Origin: an uncultured Cellulosilyticum sp.
Lineage (GTDB): Bacteria; Bacillota; Clostridia; Lachnospirales; Cellulosilyticaceae
Direction of reading: 5' to 3'
Assembly: GCA_934725855.1 (NCBI GenBank)
Contig: CAKVCL010000023.1
Span: forward strand, 1-51,574
Length of the DNA: 51,574 bases
The position numbers and the translations under genes were made by a program. Numbering within the stretch: position 1 is the first letter of the stretch; the number at the start of each line of letters is the position of its first letter. Below are positions 40,178 through 49,765 of this stretch, piece after piece. The notes under the pieces are model-generated. The model ran no database searches and had not been told where the DNA came from. It saw only the letters and a program-made list of their open reading frames with translations.

Positions 40178-42163
40178 CTATTTTACAATTTTATAATAAG
40201 CTTTGCTTGTAAATAAATAACTTATGATATAGAGAATAGAAAATACTGCTGCCACGCCTATTCCACACACAAAAACAAGTGTTTGGCTGTAAATATGAAG
40301 CGTCGTTAATAACCCACATACCATAAAAAGTCCTACAAAAGTATGCACAATAGAACCTACTAGCGGTAAAAGAAAAACGGTAATAATCTGCTTTCGAATG
40401 GTTTCCTTAACTTCTGCATCACTCATGCCTACCTGCTTAAGAATTTTAAAATTTCTTTGATCTTCATACCCTTCTGAAATTTGCTTATAATACATCATAA
40501 GGACTAAACATACCCCAAAGACAGCCCCAAAGAAAATGCCTATAAATAATAGTCCGCCATACGTACACTTAGTATCTTTTTCCCATTCTCCGACATAACG
40601 CCCTATTACTTGGCTTTTCTCCATAGTCCACTGATCCAGTGTTTGAATAAATTCATCTTGCTTTTCTTTATTACCTTCTAAATTAAATCCCACCCAATAG
40701 CTTCTATTTCCTGAACCAGTAGCATTCATTTTTTCTGCCCACTTACTAATTTGATCTTCTTCTTTCATGATGATATAATAATTGCTATTGGTTAAATTTT
40801 TAGGTTGCTTAACTTCTTCAAAAGGTAATGCCATGAGTTCTTTCTTTACTTTATAAGGCGTTTCATTCAAATAAACCATGGATTCTCCAAAATTGTCTGT
40901 AGGTGAAAAGATAAGAACCTCGTCTTCTTCTAACTGTATATTATCTTGAGCTAATTTATTATAGTCTTTTAAATTAAGTAAATATAAATAATAACTATTA
41001 GGTAGCTGACTGTCACGAGCTATATTTTCAATAAATTTATTTTTTTCTTTAACCACCCATAAAAGTTGCGTATCATAATTCATTTTATCCTTAATCTCTA
41101 TTTGATACCTATCTGCTGCCTTTTCCATCTCATTTTCAAACCCTTCTCTATCCTGAAAGGTATCTGCATTAAACTCATAAGTTGCATCCATAGGATAAGT
41201 AAAATGGATCGCATTGTCTTCATCTAGAAAAAGTGTCACTGTACAAACTAGTGTAATCATAATCATCGTTCCAAAAATACAGATATTTGCTAAACTTTGT
41301 GCATTACGCTTCATACGATAAAGCATTTCTGAAACGCTAATAAAATGTTGTTTTTTATAATAAAACTTTGGTGTATTTTTCAGTTTGGCAAGCACTAGGA
41401 TACTTGCTGTTCTAAATAGTAATCTTGTTCCAATGACCACTAAAAAAACAGCTAGAAAAAAACTCAAAAAAATCCAGCTATCTACTTTACTCATTAAAGC
41501 AATAGTATAACCTATTCCTAAACTGGCTACACCTAGTATTGTCTTTGCCACTAATCCTTTCTCTTTTCTTTCTCCTTTTTTACTACTCTTTAATAATTCA
41601 ATAGGTCTCGCTTGACTTACCTGCCATAAACTTCCAAATAAGTTTAGTCCAAACACACATCCAAAATAAATCAGAGTGGTTATATAACTTCTCTTGCTCG
41701 TAACAAATTCACAATTCACATCTAATCCTGAAAGATTTAAAAGAATCAAAAAAATAAGTTTTGAAAAAATAAGTGCCATTCCAATTCCTAAGATAACCGT
41801 AACAACATATAAGATGATCGTTTCAATACAAATCATCATACCCGTGTATTTCTGATCTAACCCCAGTACATGATAAAGTCCTAATTCATTTTTTCTCTGC
41901 TTTAATAAAAACTGGTGGGTAGAATAAAGCATTGGCAATAAAATGATGCCCAATAATATGATGCCAATGAGCATAAGTCCTAATAGATACTGAGCATGAG
42001 GTAATTGTTGCATCATAGGATTATCATAAATCGCACAAAAAATAAAAAAAACAAACACAGAAAAAGCAGTAATCATGACATAGGGTAAATAATGCGTACT
42101 ATTTTTTCGTATACCTTCTATGGCAAGCTTTGGGATCAATTTAATTTTCTTCACTCTCATCAC
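40178..42163 (-). CDS. BceB-like ABC transporter permease (FtsX/MacB type)
   Basis: The 661-aa permease has about ten membrane segments in a BceB layout: helices at the N-terminus, FtsX-domain loops, and one long extracytoplasmic domain (about 290-530) typical of bacitracin-type export/sensing transporters. The N-terminal LIPKLAIEGIRKNSTHYLPYV is a family feature. It overlaps its partner ATPase by about 23 bases and works with the HK/RR of the same locus in antimicrobial-peptide sensing and detoxification. Confidence 0.88.
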   Translation of the reverse strand: MMRVKKIKLIPKLAIEGIRKNSTHYLPYVMITAFSVFVFFIFCAIYDNPMMQQLPHAQYLLGLMLIGIILLGIILLPMLYSTHQFLLKQRKNELGLYHVLGLDQKYTGMMICIETIILYVVTVILGIGMALIFSKLIFLILLNLSGLDVNCEFVTSKRSYITTLIYFGCVFGLNLFGSLWQVSQARPIELLKSSKKGERKEKGLVAKTILGVASLGIGYTIALMSKVDSWIFLSFFLAVFLVVIGTRLLFRTASILVLAKLKNTPKFYYKKQHFISVSEMLYRMKRNAQSLANICIFGTMIMITLVCTVTLFLDEDNAIHFTYPMDATYEFNADTFQDREGFENEMEKAADRYQIEIKDKMNYDTQLLWVVKEKNKFIENIARDSQLPNSYYLYLLNLKDYNKLAQDNIQLEEDEVLIFSPTDNFGESMVYLNETPYKVKKELMALPFEEVKQPKNLTNSNYYIIMKEEDQISKWAEKMNATGSGNRSYWVGFNLEGNKEKQDEFIQTLDQWTMEKSQVIGRYVGEWEKDTKCTYGGLLFIGIFFGAVFGVCLVLMMYYKQISEGYEDQRNFKILKQVGMSDAEVKETIRKQIITVFLLPLVGSIVHTFVGLFMVCGLLTTLHIYSQTLVFVCGIGVAAVFSILYIISYLFTSKAYYKIVK

Positions 42164-42914
42164 CCCCTGCTTGAAGCAATGTTAAGGTATCTGAAATTTG
42201 GCGATACATCATCTCTGAGTTCATATTGCCACGATAGATTTGATTAAATAACATCCCATCTTTAATAAACAAGACTCTTTTGGCATGACTTGCTGCCTTA
42301 CTGCTGTGCGTTACCATCACAATAGTCTGACCCTCATCGTTAATTTTCTCAAATAATCTCAGCAATTGACTCGAAGCCTTAGAATCTAGTGCCCCTGTGG
42401 GTTCATCCGCTAATACAATTTTGGGATTTGTAATGAGGGCTCTAGCTACAGCCACTCTTTGTTTTTGTCCTCCTGATACTTCATAAGGAAACTTAGCAAG
42501 AATTTCTTTTATATTCAATCTTTGAACAAGTGGCACCAATCTTCTTTCCATTTCTTCATATTCAATTCCTTGAAGGACAAGAGGTAATAAAATATTATCC
42601 TTTAATGAAAAAGTATCTAATAAATTAAAGTCTTGAAAAACAAAACCGAGATGATCTCTTCTAAAAGCACATTTTTTACTATTTTTAATCTTAGCAAATG
42701 AACTCCCCTCTAATAGAATTTCTCCCTTAGTCGGCTGATCTAAAGTAGCTAATAGATTAAGCAAGGTCGTTTTTCCTGAGCCAGACTCACCCATAATCGC
42801 TACATATTCCCCATTTTCTACTGAAAAACTAATATCTTTTAAGGCTTCTACTTGACTTGCTCCAAATCTAGTTGTATACACTTTATTTAAATGACTAACT
42901 TCTAATAACGCCAT
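42141..42914 (-). CDS. BceA-like ABC transporter ATP-binding protein
   Basis: The 257-aa ATPase has Walker A MGESGSGKTTLLNLLATLD, the signature VSGGQKQRVAVARAL and Walker B KIVLADEPTGALD, of the MacB/LolD/BceA group. The end has a GDESEEN tail overlapping the permease gene. The start at 42914 (Met3 of a longer frame from 42920) has GGGAG seven bases upstream; 42920 is possible. It powers BceB. A terminator and a 159-base gap separate it from the HK gene. Confidence 0.9.
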   Translation of the reverse strand: MALLEVSHLNKVYTTRFGASQVEALKDISFSVENGEYVAIMGESGSGKTTLLNLLATLDQPTKGEILLEGSSFAKIKNSKKCAFRRDHLGFVFQDFNLLDTFSLKDNILLPLVLQGIEYEEMERRLVPLVQRLNIKEILAKFPYEVSGGQKQRVAVARALITNPKIVLADEPTGALDSKASSQLLRLFEKINDEGQTIVMVTHSSKAASHAKRVLFIKDGMLFNQIYRGNMNSEMMYRQISDTLTLLQAGGDESEEN

Positions 42915-43000
42915 AACCATTCTCCCTTCCTTTTACTTTGCGCCTATACTTAAAAGACCCTTTTTATTTTCTCTTTATCTTTATTACGGTATTATTATAG

Positions 43001-43043
43001 AAAAAAAAGAAATGCTTAGCTACTTGCTGTAGCTTACATTTCT
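43001..43043 (-). terminator. Terminator of the two-component operon
   Basis: Arms of AGAAATG and CATTTCT with inner TAGCTAC / GTAGCT form a long stem, followed on the minus strand by TTTTTTTT. It lies between the HK stop and the BceA-like start, so the ABC genes probably have their own promoter. Confidence 0.85.
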
Positions 43044-43078
43044 TCTTCTAACCTTTCATTATTGTAAGATTAAGTGGC

Positions 43079-44110
43079 TTAATCCTTATTTTCTAATTGC
43101 TCCTTGGTAAATCCAACATAAAATGAAGTGCCTTTTCCCACCGTAGACTCAACTTCTAAAGAGTGTCCTAGTTGATTCATCACTTTTTTACACAGATATA
43201 AACCAATCCCTGTGGATTTGTGATCGGAGCGTCCATTAAAGCCTGTAAATCCTCTTTCAAAAATACGTGGCAAATCTTCCTTTTGAATCCCTATCCCTGT
43301 ATCTGAAATCTCCAAGGTATACTCATCTTTCATCTTAATAGTAATCCCACCATTAAATGTGTATTTGATACTATTAGATATAATCTGCTCCACAACGAAT
43401 TGCAGCCATTTCTCATCTGTAACCACTCTATTTCCAAAGCTCTCCACCTCTATAGATAATTTTTTGCTCATAAAGCAAATGGCATACTTTTGAAGCGCAT
43501 GAGAAACAATGTCGTATAAGGCATATGATTTTAAAACTAGATCTTGATTTAAGCTTTCAAGCCTTAAATACTGCAAAGCCATCTCCACATATTGTTCAAT
43601 CTTAAAAAGTTCTCCTTCTAAAATCAGCTCTTCTCCTGCCCCATCATAGCTTCCTTCACATTTTTTATTTTGTAATATGAGCCTTATCCCAGCAATAGGC
43701 GTTTTGATTTGATGTGTCCACAACGTATAATAATCTTTAGCTTCTTCTGCTTTTCTTTCTGCTTCTTGGCTCGTTTGATATACCTCTTCAAATAATCCTC
43801 GAATAATGGTTTGATAGCTCTCCTCAATTAAGTCTTTTGGCTCAGGTAAGTCTTCTACATGATAGTGCTTATTTTTATATACAGTCAATAAACTGTCATA
43901 TCTTTTTATTTCATTTCTAATATCCCATAAGCCTATAATTATACTTATACAGAACACTAAAAATGTACTATATTTAACAGCTAATAAATCCTGCTGCATC
44001 AGCCATGCAACTAACCAATAATCCAAAATAAATAAAAACGTAAGTCCTATTAGTAACCTACGCTTTTTTAACCATTTACCTATGATTTTGCTTTTTGATA
44101 AGTTTTGCAT
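43079..44110 (-). CDS. BceS-like sensor histidine kinase (intramembrane-sensing)
   Basis: The 343-aa kinase has two membrane helices (about 21-55) with almost no extracytoplasmic loop, as in BceS-type kinases that sense through BceAB. The H-box is YYTLWTHQIKTPIAGIRLILQ (His about 132), followed by N (ISNSIKYTFNGG), G1 (ISDTGIGIQKEDLPRIFERGF) and G2 (STGIGLYLCKKV) boxes. It phosphorylates the response regulator encoded 19 bases upstream. Confidence 0.92.
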   Translation of the reverse strand: MQNLSKSKIIGKWLKKRRLLIGLTFLFILDYWLVAWLMQQDLLAVKYSTFLVFCISIIIGLWDIRNEIKRYDSLLTVYKNKHYHVEDLPEPKDLIEESYQTIIRGLFEEVYQTSQEAERKAEEAKDYYTLWTHQIKTPIAGIRLILQNKKCEGSYDGAGEELILEGELFKIEQYVEMALQYLRLESLNQDLVLKSYALYDIVSHALQKYAICFMSKKLSIEVESFGNRVVTDEKWLQFVVEQIISNSIKYTFNGGITIKMKDEYTLEISDTGIGIQKEDLPRIFERGFTGFNGRSDHKSTGIGLYLCKKVMNQLGHSLEVESTVGKGTSFYVGFTKEQLENKD

Positions 44111-44129
44111 CCTTACCTCCGCTATTATA

Positions 44130-44804
44130 TTAATTTTCTATTAAATACCCTATTCCTTTTTTAGTTGTAATCAATGATGAAACGCCTACCTCTTCTAATT
44201 TTTTTCTAAGCCTAGTCATATTAACGGTTAATGTATTATCATCTACAAAGCAAGCATTATCCCATAAACGTTTCATCAGTTCTTCTCTTGAAACAACACG
44301 TCCTTTATTTTCAAATAATAGTTCCAACATACGAAACTCATTTTTAGTCAGTTCCACTTTCTGATTGCCAATTTGAAGATTTGTATTCATTAGGTCAAGA
44401 ATCATCCCTTTATGAGCTATAAGATTTGTCTGAGTTTGGAAGTCATAGGTTCTTCTAAGCAAGGCTTGTATCTTAGCTAAAAGAATCTGTAAGTCAAACG
44501 GCTTAGTGATAAAATCATCTGCTCCCATATTCATCGCCATAACCATATTCAAATGATCATTGGTGGAAGATAAAAAGATAATGGGTACCTTAGAAACACG
44601 TCTTATTTCCATGCACCAATGATACCCATTATAAAATGGCAGTCCAATATCCATTAATACCAGTTGTGGCATTTGCGCCATAAACTGCTCTAAAATCTTT
44701 GAAAAATCATCCACTCCTTCAACCTCATATTTCCATTTTTGGAGGTGAATTTTTACCTCATTAAAAATAACAGGATCATCTTCAACCATTAAGATCTTAT
44801 ACAT
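44130..44804 (-). CDS. BceR-like OmpR/PhoB-family response regulator
   Basis: The 224-aa regulator has a receiver domain with Asp52 as phosphoacceptor (LVLMDIGLP) and the acidic pair Asp9-Asp10, then a C-terminal winged helix (about 130-224; LTKNEFRMLELLFENKGRVVSREELM). It would control the bceAB-like genes. It follows the unrecognised 329-aa gene by 26 bases and precedes the kinase. Confidence 0.93.
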   Translation of the reverse strand: MYKILMVEDDPVIFNEVKIHLQKWKYEVEGVDDFSKILEQFMAQMPQLVLMDIGLPFYNGYHWCMEIRRVSKVPIIFLSSTNDHLNMVMAMNMGADDFITKPFDLQILLAKIQALLRRTYDFQTQTNLIAHKGMILDLMNTNLQIGNQKVELTKNEFRMLELLFENKGRVVSREELMKRLWDNACFVDDNTLTVNMTRLRKKLEEVGVSSLITTKKGIGYLIEN

Positions 44805-44829
44805 TTATATGCTCCTTTATTCCATCCCT

Positions 44830-45819
44830 CTATTCTTCACTATGCCCTTGTCTATACCATTTTTCATTATCCATCAAAAATTCTTCTAGTGTTTGATATA
44901 AAATAGAATCTTTATATCTAACCCATATATGTTCCAACTGACTATCTACATAAAAGGTTTGAAGATAACGTCTTTGATGTCCGAAGTGCTCATCTTGCTC
45001 TTCTCTATAGACTTTAACTTGATAACATTTTCGTTCATAATACTCTTTGGCATATTTATTAGGATAGTCTTCTAATTCTGCTTCAAGTCCTTCTTCCTGA
45101 AATAATTGGATAGGCATTAATTTCTCAGTTAAATATAAAATGACTTCTTTTTTGCTACGATAATGTTCCACTTCTTCTAGATAATCTCTAAACTCATTGA
45201 AAAATTCCCAGAATGCGCGCTCTTCATTTTGAGTTCTCTCCATCAAAATTTGACACCAACTCATTCCAGCCACACTATCATACTTTCTACCTAACCATTC
45301 AGAGAAATAACCCCAATAACTATTTTCGTCTAATGTATCTGCATAGGTTTTGCCCAATGCATAGCCTCCATAGACAATATTCTTTAAAAATGCATCCAGT
45401 TCATAAATCGAACGCTTTCTTAAATAAACCATCGGACGCATTTCAACATGTAAAATAATATTACGTAATTCCGTGTTGATGCCATCATCATTGCAATATA
45501 GTTTTAATTGCTTCCTTAGTGCAGTATCAAACCCACGGACAATTTGCCTAAGTTTAACTTCCTTCTCATAGCGTTCCCCCTGACTAATGAGCATAAAATC
45601 ATCTTTTTCTATTTCCTGTTTTTGTATTTGGCAATATGTCTCAATTTCCTCTTTTGTTAAATAAGCCTCTAATTCTTTTTTGTTAAAACGTAAATTACCT
45701 GTTTCTTGTCCTGTATAGGTATAGAGCTCCAAGAGTTTCTTAAAACTAATATTTAATGAACTGAAAACTTTAGCCATATCCTCTATCGGAACTTCTACCT
45801 TATGCCTATTGGTTTTCAT
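44830..45819 (-). CDS. Unrecognised 329-aa protein heading the Bce-like operon
   Basis: A charged, helical, soluble protein with many aromatic residues (YWGYFSEWLGRKYDSVAG near 170-190, WCQILMERTQNEERAFWEFF), no signal peptide and no domain I recognise. IEDMAKVFSSLNISFKKLLELYTYTG at the N-terminus could be a helical DNA- or partner-binding region. Its position 26 bases before the response regulator suggests a role in that signalling system or control of it. AGTAGGGG precedes the ATG. I do not assign a function. Confidence 0.7.
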   Translation of the reverse strand: MKTNRHKVEVPIEDMAKVFSSLNISFKKLLELYTYTGQETGNLRFNKKELEAYLTKEEIETYCQIQKQEIEKDDFMLISQGERYEKEVKLRQIVRGFDTALRKQLKLYCNDDGINTELRNIILHVEMRPMVYLRKRSIYELDAFLKNIVYGGYALGKTYADTLDENSYWGYFSEWLGRKYDSVAGMSWCQILMERTQNEERAFWEFFNEFRDYLEEVEHYRSKKEVILYLTEKLMPIQLFQEEGLEAELEDYPNKYAKEYYERKCYQVKVYREEQDEHFGHQRRYLQTFYVDSQLEHIWVRYKDSILYQTLEEFLMDNEKWYRQGHSEE

Positions 45820-45993
45820 AATTCAACCCCTACTTCCTTCTTCTCTAATCCTTTATATTAATTTTTTCTCTTTTTATTTTACCACAACTCTTGGCTATAT
45901 ACTTATACGATATTATTTTTTTCTGTTTTTTCTAATATTTATGTATTTTTTCGTATTACATAAGACCTCTAAGCTACTCATTCATTTATAAAG

Positions 45994-47847
45994 TTACACA
46001 CCTTCCTTTAATCTCTCTACTTGATAAATATTAATGAGCGTTTCTTTTCCTTTTACCTTAATAGAACCAAGTGGTGTTACCTCGACATCATCTTTTACCA
46101 ATTCATAAGTCGATTCACTAATTAAAATCTGCCCCGGCTTTGCGTTACTTTCTAACCTAGCAGCCGTATTAACGGTATCTCCAATTGCTGTATAATCCAT
46201 TCTGAACTGGCACCCTATATTTCCAATAACCGCATAGCCTGTATTAATTCCTATTCCAAATTTAACGCTTCTGCCAAAACGCTCTTCTAGTTTTTTCTCT
46301 AAAGCTAAGGAGCCTTGCTTCATGGCAAGTGCTGTTTTTACAGCTGATAAAGCATGATTTTCAATTTGAATCGGTGCATTATAAATCGCCATCGTGGCAT
46401 CTCCAATAAATTTATCTAGTGTCCCTTCATTATTAACAATAGAGGTGGCACATAAAGTGAGGTACTCATTTAGGATTTCTACCACCTGCTCGGGTGTTGC
46501 TTTTTCTGACATAGGGGTAAACCCTCTAATATCTACAAACAGTAAGGTTACAAAACGGCGACTTCCTCCTAATTGTAGTGCCTGTTCACCTTCTTCAATT
46601 ACCTTTTTAACAACTTGTGGCGCTACATACTTTCCAAATACACCTGTAATATGTTTTCTTTCTTTATATTCCTTTAAATACTTAACCACCAAATAGCTTA
46701 AATCAATCAAAATCATTAACACAATAGGGTAAGCAATAGATAATCTAATTCCTTTACTATAAGCCCACTGGGCCAATAAAATATAGCCTATCCCAGAAAC
46801 ACCTACCGTCATACCACCTTTAAGTAAAGATACCTTATGAACAATTAATGTTATCGCTATCCCTAAAATCATAATGGCTATCAAATCGAATTGCCACATA
46901 GTTTTTATACTTCTACCACCACTCATAATATCCTCTAAAATAGTGGCCCATATCGTAACCCCATAAGTAAAGTTCGTTTGGCTTAGTGGCGTTAAATACT
47001 GATCCATCATCCCTACGGAAAAAGGACCAACTAATACAATGGCATCTTTAAATACACTAAAATCAAAGTCCTCTTCAAAAAGACTAATAAAGGAATAATA
47101 TTTAAAGTCACTTTGCTTACAAGGATAATCAAAATAGGTCAGTCCATTACTTTCTTGATTTTCTGTAAAAGCAAGGATATTTTCATCAGATAGCCCTAGT
47201 GCTTTTATATACTGCTCATAAAGGGCAATGGCAAAGCTTGGCAAGGTGCCTTCATCCGTTTCTAAATAGTTAATGGTTTGTCTGACCACATTTTTTTCTG
47301 GAATCGTATTAATATGGGCAATGGTAGCCGCTTGTTTTAGTTCTGGATAAGGCAAATTGATTTCCTGTGCATAAAACTTTCCCTCTTTTGCAATGAGTGC
47401 ATTGCCTTCTGCTGCAATCACCACATTCCCTGCTGCCTTTACAGACTCGGCCAGCATTTCATCCGCACCTGATTCTAGGTCTGTATACTCTGTAAATAGA
47501 ACGTCCACTCCAATGGCTGCTGGATTGCCCTCACAGATTAAATCGATTCCACTCGCCATCACATCACGACTCCATGGAAAACGTCCAAATACTTCTGTAC
47601 TCTCATCATCAATACCAACAATCACAATTTGATCATGAGCTTTTTTTTCAGGTTTAAAAGGTGAATGCGCCATAAATACTTGATCTTGCCAGTTGCGATC
47701 CACACTAGCTAGTCCATTAAAATACTTTAATAAGCCTATATCGTTTGTCTGATTCCATCTATTAATCCCATAAAGCAAAACAAATAACACGAGCCAAGCG
47801 ATTCCTACACCATAGTTTTTATATTTCATCAGCCATTTTTTTAACAT
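45994..47847 (-). CDS. CHASE2-transmembrane-adenylate/guanylate cyclase (class III)
   Basis: The 617-aa protein has an N-terminal TM helix (about 11-28), an extracytoplasmic CHASE2 sensor (about 40-310), three TM helices (about 322-390), and a class III cyclase domain (about 428-612). The metal Asp residues are Asp439 (FVDIRGF) and Asp483 (KFIGDATMA). Lys478 and Asp557 (DYTAIGDTVNTAARLE) are adenine-specifying in classical cyclases, and Asn560/Arg564 stabilise the transition state. It should make cAMP (guanylate activity cannot be excluded). A CNB-domain protein lies two genes upstream. Confidence 0.92.
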   Translation of the reverse strand: MLKKWLMKYKNYGVGIAWLVLFVLLYGINRWNQTNDIGLLKYFNGLASVDRNWQDQVFMAHSPFKPEKKAHDQIVIVGIDDESTEVFGRFPWSRDVMASGIDLICEGNPAAIGVDVLFTEYTDLESGADEMLAESVKAAGNVVIAAEGNALIAKEGKFYAQEINLPYPELKQAATIAHINTIPEKNVVRQTINYLETDEGTLPSFAIALYEQYIKALGLSDENILAFTENQESNGLTYFDYPCKQSDFKYYSFISLFEEDFDFSVFKDAIVLVGPFSVGMMDQYLTPLSQTNFTYGVTIWATILEDIMSGGRSIKTMWQFDLIAIMILGIAITLIVHKVSLLKGGMTVGVSGIGYILLAQWAYSKGIRLSIAYPIVLMILIDLSYLVVKYLKEYKERKHITGVFGKYVAPQVVKKVIEEGEQALQLGGSRRFVTLLFVDIRGFTPMSEKATPEQVVEILNEYLTLCATSIVNNEGTLDKFIGDATMAIYNAPIQIENHALSAVKTALAMKQGSLALEKKLEERFGRSVKFGIGINTGYAVIGNIGCQFRMDYTAIGDTVNTAARLESNAKPGQILISESTYELVKDDVEVTPLGSIKVKGKETLINIYQVERLKEGV

Positions 47848-47856
47848 CTCTATCTC

Positions 47857-48573
47857 CTAATTTATTAAACATATACTCCACTGGAATAACCCATAAACGC
47901 CACTTACAAATAACAAATAAAATACTGCTTTTGTAACCAATAATCGCTTATCATATATAATCATTTTTTGGTGCACCTTAAAATAAATTAACGTCCATAT
48001 TAAAAGCCATAAATAGCCTAATCCATTTTCTAAGCGCCATCCCAAGATTACTCCTAAGCAAAATAACGCATCTAGTAGCCTCTCCCGTCGTTCAAAAAAA
48101 GGATTTTTAGTAAAATTGAGTTTGCCAAAGCTAAAATAAAGCTGTTTAATGACTATGGTCGAAACATAGGTACAGATAATGAACATGATAAGGTTCATCT
48201 CAATACGAGGGTTTAATGCCATCCACCTATTCCTAAGGGCATATGTATAACTTAAACTCCCTGTTAAACAAATAATAATGATATGTAATATTTGATCCAC
48301 AAAAAAGTATCCTGTGGGATATTTGATTTTCCCCAGTTTTAGCTTCAATAAGTCAATTCCAAAGTGGCTGACGGTATTTAAAATGGTCATTAAACATAGT
48401 ACCCTTGTCCCAAAAGGTAACATCAGCAATACATAGCTCACAAAAATCCATACACAATGATACCCTACTCCTTTGACAAATTTTCCTTTCATAGCTGCTA
48501 TTTTATTCGTTTGGCATACAAAATCTCCTATAAAATGGGCTAAAAGTGCACTTATTATTACTTCTTGTCTCAT
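47857..48573 (-). CDS. DUF3307 family membrane protein
   Basis: The 238-aa protein starts with the DUF3307 motif ALLAHFIGDFVCQTNKIAAMKGK and has about six membrane segments. A histidine/aspartate-rich N-terminus (HFIGDF, YHCVW, HFGIDLLKLK) is typical. The function is unknown. It begins in a GGGGGAAG context and ends ten bases before the cyclase gene, so it is probably co-transcribed. Confidence 0.82.
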   Translation of the reverse strand: MRQEVIISALLAHFIGDFVCQTNKIAAMKGKFVKGVGYHCVWIFVSYVLLMLPFGTRVLCLMTILNTVSHFGIDLLKLKLGKIKYPTGYFFVDQILHIIIICLTGSLSYTYALRNRWMALNPRIEMNLIMFIICTYVSTIVIKQLYFSFGKLNFTKNPFFERRERLLDALFCLGVILGWRLENGLGYLWLLIWTLIYFKVHQKMIIYDKRLLVTKAVFYLLFVSGVYGLFQWSICLIN

Positions 48574-48609
48574 TGTCTTCCCCCATCATTTTCTATGTAT
48601 AACCTCTTT

Positions 48610-49761
48610 TTATTTCATTTCTTTCATCATTTCAATAAACTCTCCAGCAATATAGGGATCAAACTGCGTGCCTCGTCCTTTTTCTATTTCCTCTAGTGCG
48701 ACTTCTTTGGGAAGCCCTTTACGATAAACACGATCACAGGTCATCGCATCATAAGTATCTACAACTGCCAAAATTCTTGCAAAAAGAGGAATTTCTTCTC
48801 CCTTTAATTGATCTGGATAGCCTCTTCCATCAAAACGTTCATGATGATGTTTAGCAGCTTCTCGAATACAAGGTTCTAGCGATGAAATATTTTGCAAAAT
48901 AGCATCTCCTAGTTGTGGGTGGGTTTTCATAATCCTATATTCTTCATCTAAAAGCGGCCCTTGCTTATTTAAAACGGCATCTCTAATGCCTATTTTCCCA
49001 ACATCATGTAAAATTCCCGCATATCTTAGCTTCTCAACTTCTTTTATCCCTATTTGCAAATACATGCCTAATACTGAAGCTAACTCAGAAACACGCTTAC
49101 TATGACCTTTTGTATTTTCATCTCTTGCTTCAATAGTGCTAACTAAGGTTTCAATCGAATCTACAAACGTTTGACGAAGTCTATCATACAAAATAGCTTT
49201 TTCTAAGTTATTAACAATTTGTATTTGAATGAGTAAAAGCACCGTTTCCTCATCACGTTTTGTAAATACGCCGCCACCCTTTTTGTTAATAAACTGAATA
49301 ACGCCTAGTACCTCATCACGTAATTTAATCGGCACCGTCAGCATGGCTTTTTCTTTAAAACCTATAGAGTCTGCTACTTTTCTATTTTTATTAAAACGTT
49401 CATCTTTACTAATATCAGGTATATTTAAAATTTCCCCCGTTTGAGCGACTGTACCTGATACCCCTTCACCTATCTTAACTTTAACTTTTTTAAGTAAATG
49501 CCCTTTTTCACCTAATGCCACTTCAAAATATAATTCTTCTTTATTGTCATCTACTAAATAAAGAGAACAAGCTTCTGCTTCTAACATTTTTTGAGCGGAG
49601 ACAATAATATTATTAATAAGTTCCTTTATCTCGATATCTTTTCTAAGCTTAGTGCCTATGGTTTCAATTTCAGTAAGCCTAGTATAATCTCTTCTTAGCT
49701 TAAAATATTGATACCCTAAAAACAGAAAAGCTATCCCCACTATCACTAAGGCTATTGTCAT
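48610..49761 (-). CDS. Membrane-anchored GAF and HD-GYP domain phosphodiesterase
   Basis: The 383-aa protein has a single N-terminal helix (MTIALVIVGIAFLFLGYQYF), a GAF domain (about 38-190) and a C-terminal HD-GYP domain (about 205-380). The HD is in AGILHDVGKIG and the GYP in HHHERFDGRGYPDQL, both intact. It would break down c-di-GMP. It starts four bases behind the CNB gene stop and precedes the DUF3307 gene. Confidence 0.93.
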   Translation of the reverse strand: MTIALVIVGIAFLFLGYQYFKLRRDYTRLTEIETIGTKLRKDIEIKELINNIIVSAQKMLEAEACSLYLVDDNKEELYFEVALGEKGHLLKKVKVKIGEGVSGTVAQTGEILNIPDISKDERFNKNRKVADSIGFKEKAMLTVPIKLRDEVLGVIQFINKKGGGVFTKRDEETVLLLIQIQIVNNLEKAILYDRLRQTFVDSIETLVSTIEARDENTKGHSKRVSELASVLGMYLQIGIKEVEKLRYAGILHDVGKIGIRDAVLNKQGPLLDEEYRIMKTHPQLGDAILQNISSLEPCIREAAKHHHERFDGRGYPDQLKGEEIPLFARILAVVDTYDAMTCDRVYRKGLPKEVALEEIEKGRGTQFDPYIAGEFIEMMKEMK

Positions 49762-49765
49762 CAGC

